Assembly (NCBI GenBank): GCA_028023455.1
Contig: JAQFVV010006215.1
Coordinates: forward strand, 5,319,230-5,383,229
Origin: Epiperipatus broadwayi
Lineage: Eukaryota > Onychophora > Udeonychophora > Euonychophora > Peripatidae
DNA: 64,000 nucleotides
Direction: 5' to 3'
The notes under the pieces were generated by a model that saw only the letters and a list, made by a program, of their open reading frames with translations, searched no databases and was not told the origin of the DNA. How positions within the stretch are numbered: the first letter of the stretch is position 1; the number at the start of each line of letters is the position of its first letter. Both the position numbers and the translations under genes were made by a program. Shown here one piece after another: positions 59,640-64,000 of this stretch.

Positions 59640-59842
59640 AAAAGCTAAAACAGCCTATAATAATATACTGCAGAACTAAGGCTTCTTCAACATTTTCTAA
59701 AAGAGGCACAACAAAGGTGTTAGTTGTGAGTCTTGCTAAATGCCATATAGAGAGGTTTAAATGGCTTTTCATTCTTATTCTCAAGCTATTTGAAAGAAAA
59801 ATTCTAAATATGGTTAAAAAAATTCCAAAATGTATCTATCTT

Positions 59843-59900
59843 GGATTTGAACTCAGGGCAGGCAGAGGAGTTTACCACAATGCACAAAGCTTTCTCTGCC
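59843..59900 (-). repeat. tRNA-derived SINE head
   Basis: On the minus strand GGCAGAGAAAGCTTTGTG begins a tRNA-like head, TGTGGTAAAC fits the 3' part of an A box, and GAGTTCAAATCC is a near-perfect B box. Spacing is right for a tRNA-derived RNA polymerase III promoter. The anticodon arm does not fold clearly. An adjacent (CA)n precedes the head. The SINE body downstream is not delimited. Confidence 0.6.
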
Positions 59901-60225
59901 ACACACACAAACTAAAAAAAATAAAAAAATTAATAAAACACATCACACATTAAGTAATACACAATAGTAAACCATTTCTATCCAACAGTTTAGTATGGAT
60001 ATTACTGTCCATTATAAAGTTATTGTAAATATACACACATAGGCAGTAATAAAGATTATAATTAAATACAATCAATTTTTTTTGCTCATATTTTGAATAT
60101 ACTTTTCACTAAAAATAATTGTAATATTAAAATATTTATCAATTAATTTTTTAACATTTACCTTAAATGTTTTTTTTTTAAATTTGAATAAATTCAATAT
60201 GCTCCCAAAATTAATAACATTTTTT

Positions 60226-60231
60226 TTTATT
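60226..60231 (-). terminator. Poly(A) signal for the terminal exon candidate
   Basis: AATAAA on the minus strand, about 80 bases beyond the stop codon at 60312-60314. The position is right for the 3' end of the transcript containing the acidic exon. Confidence 0.4.
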
Positions 60232-60311
60232 AAATCAATAATAAACTTTTAGTAATAACAAATAACATATTAACAGTTGTAATTTATAAGAAGAGGATGA
60301 TAATTTGAATT

Positions 60312-60365
60312 TTAGGCTTCATTTTTATCTTCCTCTTCATCTTCTAATTCTTCTTCATCTTCAAT
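60312..60365 (-). CDS. Acidic C-terminal exon of an unidentified host gene (partial)
   Basis: On the minus strand a pyrimidine-rich tract and consensus acceptor TTTTTTCTGCAG (to 60366) are followed by an open frame giving IEDEEELEDEEEDKNEA and a stop (60314-60312). Other frames stop at once, so phase 0 is indicated. Fourteen of seventeen residues are charged, an acidic tail such as chaperones, histone-binding, translation or proteasome-associated proteins carry; the parent gene cannot be named. A poly(A) signal lies 80 bases downstream. Upstream exons should lie beyond 60371, but none is recognisable in this window, implying a long intron. A chance GAA/GAT-rich simple repeat is the alternative. 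Confidence 0.45.
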   Translation of the reverse strand: MEDEEELEDEEEDKNEA

Positions 60366-60805
60366 CTGCAGAAAAAATAAATAAATAATACATTATGAGC
60401 AAAATTGTATTATTAATGGCTTACTTTTAAAATAACATAAAAAACAAAATATTTATTTTTATATTCTTAATTTTTCAATTGATAATCATTTGAAACATTA
60501 TATAAGTAGAATTTACTATTTAGTTAAAAATAGAGAATATATGTAATATTCTTATACAAAAATATTTTTGATTATTTAAAATGTAATCATTATCAATCGA
60601 ACTTATGTAGATATCAAAATATACAATCATGTAACATCTTTAATTTTCTCGTATTTAGTAGTTCAGCTGATAATAATTACAATTTAAGCAATTAAAAGTA
60701 TTTCTAAATAAGAATATTACATGTTAATTTAAAATAATTATATACATAATGGGTATTTATTAATTTACACACATACATAACTGGTTATCATATGCAAATC
60801 ACATT

Positions 60806-60970
60806 ACCACGGCCCTATGTTTAAATAAATCAATAGAATATCTATCTGCTGTTGTCATGGCAACATTACAAGACAATAAATGGAATCCAATTTATTATTT
60901 AATTGTAATGTTGCTTTGACAATTGATTGCCAATATTCTATTGATTTATTTCAGCACAAAGGTGTGGTGA
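60806..60970. repeat. Imperfect inverted-repeat element (MITE-like)
   Basis: AAATAAATCAATAGAATAT (about 60822-60840) pairs with AATATTCTATTGATTTATTT (to about 60953), and GGCAACATTACAA pairs with TTGTAATGTTGC further in. The outer ACCAC/GTGGT extends the structure. It has a central loop of about 25 bases and no coding. Confidence 0.65.
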
Positions 60971-62105
60971 TATGATTTATGCATTATATCATTTTATTTT
61001 TTCAATTATTAATGAATCCATTGCAAGATAAAAGGCTCTCCCAAGTTTAATCCAGTTTCTCTGATCCATAGTCTCTCTTTCATTATTTATCCATCTTATA
61101 TGTGGTCTTTTTCTAGGTTTCTTAAATCTCTTGGATCTAATTTAAAACTTTAACTGTCCATATATTATTATCTTCTCTAGCAATGTGTCCAGTCTAGCTC
61201 CATTTCAGTTTTTTAATTCTTACAATGATGTTAGTGATACCTGTTTATTTTCTCATTCATGTATTTCATTTTTGATCTGTAATTATTAATCCTAACATCT
61301 ATAATCTCGATACTTTGCTCAGTGGTTTAAAGTTTTTATATTGCATTTTTGTTAAGTGTCTAATATTAGATTCATAAGAACTGGCAAATCACATATATTA
61401 AAAACCTTTCTTTTCAAACACATAGTAGTTTCTTTCACTACTAAATTATTTTTATGAAAAAGCATTCTATCTTGAAATTTAATTCCATGAATAATTCCAC
61501 CCATTATATTTGCATCTATATTAATAATCTAACCAAAGTATATGTAATTATTAAATTCTAATTCATGATTATTAATCTTTAATATCTTCTTTAGAAAATA
61601 TCCAGTGAATATTACTTTAATCAATTTAGTATTTATCTTTAGACTTACTTTATTACTTGTATCTGATAATTTTTGCAACATTTCATCTGCAAAATCTAGA
61701 TGACTTAAATAATCTTTTTATTATTATTTTTACTTCCTTTGTTCCCATTCCACAAAATACTTTTTGTAAAACTATTAAAAAAAGTTTTGCAGATATGGAA
61801 TTACTTTGTTCATACATCATTCTCAATGTTAATCTTCCTAGTATCATCATAATCTGATATTGCATTTTGATAAATATTCTTTAGATTATGATAACATCAC
61901 AGGTTTATATCTTGATAATCTAAAACTTTACTTACAATGAAAATGTTTATAGAATCAAATGCATTTTCATAATCTATAAATACAAAGTACAAAGGCAATT
62001 CTCAATTCATTGATCGTTGCTATAATTTCACTTCTCTCAATTCTTGGATGTGATCTATTATATTAAATCCACTTTAAATTCAAATTGTTCTTTTGTTGAT
62101 TAGAA

Positions 62106-62432
62106 TCAAAAGTTCACCATTGATGAGTTATAATTATTTTGGTAAAGATTTTGTAGAGAACTAATATGTCTATAATCTTCATAATTTTTCTTAAATATCA
62201 ATATTACTACTATATTCTTCCAATCCCCTAGTACATCTTTATCATTTAGACATTTGATATATAGGTTTGTCAATAATTTTTCTATTTCTTCATCCACTTT
62301 TAAGTCATTGATAGATTTAACAGAATTTAAAATGCTAGGCAATTCAGAAGATGTAATAAATATAGAGGATACTTTGTTTTGTTGTTCTTTATTACTAAAT
62401 AATTCTTTATAGACATTTTCCGCATATTTCAT
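62106..62432 (-). pseudogene. RTE-3 reverse transcriptase N-terminal remnant
   Basis: A 108-codon open frame matching the start of the RTE-1 polymerase: KYAENVYKELFSNKEQ, SSELPSILN, EEIEKLLTNLYIKCLNDK, then a decayed N-Y-R-P-I-S-L equivalent (DYRHISSL). The catalytic motifs lie outside this frame. No independent function. Confidence 0.75.
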
Positions 62433-62509
62433 GATGTCATCTCTCTTTTAATCAATAGTTTTAATCTTTTCTTCTTATTTCAGATATAACTTTCTTTCCA
62501 ATACCGAGA

Positions 62510-62708
62510 TGTTTTACACTTCAAGAAGTATAATAATTACTCTTTCTTATTATTTATATTTATATTCATATTTATATTATACTGTAGTTCTGAAGAAGAC
62601 TGCTGGGCAATCGAAACTATAAATTGTAAAAGAGGATGGTAAATAAAGCATTATATAACGGTAGTAAAGTGCACGGATGATTTAGTATTATATGGTATGT
62701 TTTATACT
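62510..62708 (+). mobile_element. Small SINE-like insertion in RTE-3
   Basis: TGTTTTACACTT (62510-62521) and TGTTTTATACTT (62697-62708) flank 175 bp absent from the colinear part of RTE-1, so they look like a 12-nt target duplication with one mismatch. The insert contains CTGAAGA, a 6-bp stem GACTGC/GCAATC (one mismatch) with loop TGG, then GAAAC, which is reminiscent of a decayed hammerhead core with U7 changed to A. Confidence 0.55.
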
Positions 62709-63880
62709 TGTGAGACTTTTATTCATTTCTATAGCTTTCCTTGTCAATTCAATTATATTTTCTTATATCATTCTTAAATCTTGTTCATACTATTTTACAA
62801 AACTCTATACATTCAACTCTTCTTAATGACTCATTTAAAAATTTTTTCATAATTCTTTTTTCCCTTCACATTGTCTTGCTACAGTAGAAAATTTATTAGT
62901 AAATTGCTGCTTTTGTTTTGAACCATTTTTCTTGTAGTTCTTAGTGTATTAGCGATATTATTAATTTCATTTAAGTCTGAACCATCTTTGTAATCTATGA
63001 ATATTCTACAATGGTTTGTAAGTTCTAATTTAAATTCACTGAAGTGTTTCTGAAGATTAAAAATATCAACGGTTAATATTGTCTTTCTTAATAGTTTTCA
63101 TCTCTAGTTTTGTATTAACATATAGTTATATCTCACTAATTAATAACCATTTCCTGTGTTGAATCTATTAAAAGAATATAGTCAATTTTGAAATATCTAT
63201 TTTATGTTAGTCAAAATGTAATACAATTCTTGGGTCTCTTATTTAGATACCTCTATGTCCTTTTCCTTTTAATATTTTTCTAAAAAAAAGAATTCATAAA
63301 ATATAATTTTACTTTGTCTGCAAAGTCCATAAGTCTATGTCCTCTTTCATTTAATGTAATCAAATTTACCCATAGTATTTTCATCTTTCAATTGTTAACT
63401 AATTCTAGCATTAAAGCCTCTCATGACAATTTTGAAATGTTGTTTGGTGTGATCCAAAAATATTTTGTACATCTATATAAAAATCATATACTTCTTCATT
63501 GCAATGAGAACTTATTGAGACACAAATCTGAATATATCATTCTATCTGATATATTATCAATCACCACAATGTTTTCATTTTTTATAATGAATCTCATCAC
63601 TTGTGCTTCCAATATTCTTGCCACTGTAATAAAATACATATTCACTTTTTCAATTAAATACCTCTCTTCACTTTTACTTCTAACTTCATGAAGTCCAACA
63701 ATGTTCCACTTAATATAGATATTCCCATTTATCTTCCTTTACTTGAATATGATCTGCAATTGTATGTACCTAAATAAAATATTGTCATCCAATGGTAGCA
63801 TGGCTTTGCAGTTAGGAGATTCTTAATAGTCTCTGTCAATGGATGCACTGGCTAATGACTTCACAGCCTCCTGGGAATAA

Positions 63881-64000
63881 GGCCATAAATTTATATAAAT
63901 ATCATGCTTAATTATTCTCTTCCTTAAACAATAATTTTATTGACTTAAATTAAGGCATAAAATTAAAAGATGTAAATCTAGATTGTCATAAGAAATAATA
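63881..64000. other. Window end, AT-rich
   Basis: Possible remainder of the RTE-3 5' region; nothing recognisable. Confidence 0.3.

Larger units (their letters stand above)
61010..63880 (-). mobile_element. RTE-clade LINE, full-length outline, decayed (RTE-3)
   Basis: Colinear with RTE-1 over its whole length in the same orientation. The C-terminal region is at 61020-61640. The RT motif B/C region is at 61683-61865 (VLQKVFCGM, then a ruined FADD). The RT start is at 62432-62106 (NLYIKCLNDKDVLGDWKN, with ELFSNKEQ upstream). The linker is at 62750-62950 and the endonuclease at 63100-63800. All frames are broken. Relative to RTE-1 it carries an extra 175 bp near 62522-62696. Confidence 0.8.

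Noticed and set aside
1-64000. CRISPR arrays, operons, bacterial genes, rRNA
   Set aside because: None seen: no regularly spaced repeats, no ribosome-binding-site-led gene strings, no rRNA motifs. The sequence is animal-like.

Overview
This window is strongly A+T-rich, intron- or intergenic-like animal DNA. It shows no bacterial gene density, no operons and no long open frames. It carries decayed copies of typical metazoan transposons: RTE-clade and Tx1/L1-like LINEs, a DUF4371/ZMYM-like hAT, Gypsy and tRNA-derived SINEs. An invertebrate is most likely, but I cannot name the species. Almost every open frame of 60-125 codons is fortuitous or lies inside a repeat. The only plausible host coding sequence is a short acidic C-terminal exon on the minus strand (60312-60365), with an acceptor site and a poly(A) signal.

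The most striking content is a set of non-coding foldback elements. Family A has five copies (5201-6193, about 14060-14268, about 47279-47880, 53226-53589, 57333-57519). Family B has two copies (20810-21130, 24840-25966). Each is a head-to-head inverted structure. The large copies of both families also contain head-to-tail junctions that define monomers of about 455 bp (A) and 430-465 bp (B). Several copies are flanked by direct repeats of 8-15 nt. Both families carry a conserved sequence that folds as a type I hammerhead ribozyme (best examples 14112-14161 and 25835-25878). I interpret them as retrozyme-like, circular-RNA-derived elements that became inverted-repeat units. This is an inference that awaits a cleavage assay.

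Layout: 1-5189 is AT-rich, with a heat-shock-element/TATA promoter candidate at 2697-2730. 5190-6204 is foldback A1. 8736-9657 holds short duplications. 10085-10290 is an RTE tail and 12230-13622 a Gypsy integrase relic. 14060-14268 is A2 with an intact hammerhead. 15295-15329 is a CCAAT/TATA pair. 19662-19749 is a third dispersed repeat (C). 20802-21138 and 24825-25981 are B1 and B2. 29485-32655 is a nearly complete but frameshifted RTE. 33076-35521 is G+C-richer, with a TA-flanked inverted-repeat element, a putative LTR end with primer-binding site, and a palindromic 50-nt repeat. 44040-46045 is a second RTE. 47279-47880 is A3. 48096-50535 is a hAT-type element with an 8-bp target duplication and a Tx1-like LINE nested inside. 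51598-51705 is a tRNA-derived relic. 52574-55236 is a dead hAT transposase interrupted by A4. 57025-57534 is a promoter/splice-donor candidate with A5 inserted at the donor. 59843-59900 is a tRNA-SINE head. 60226-60371 is the terminal exon candidate. 61010-63880 is a third RTE, interrupted by a small SINE-like insert.

The elements record an order of events. The hAT gene died, or was dying, when foldback A4 landed in it. The LINE entered the hAT-type element. A small retroposon entered the third RTE. None of the autonomous elements seen here is intact.
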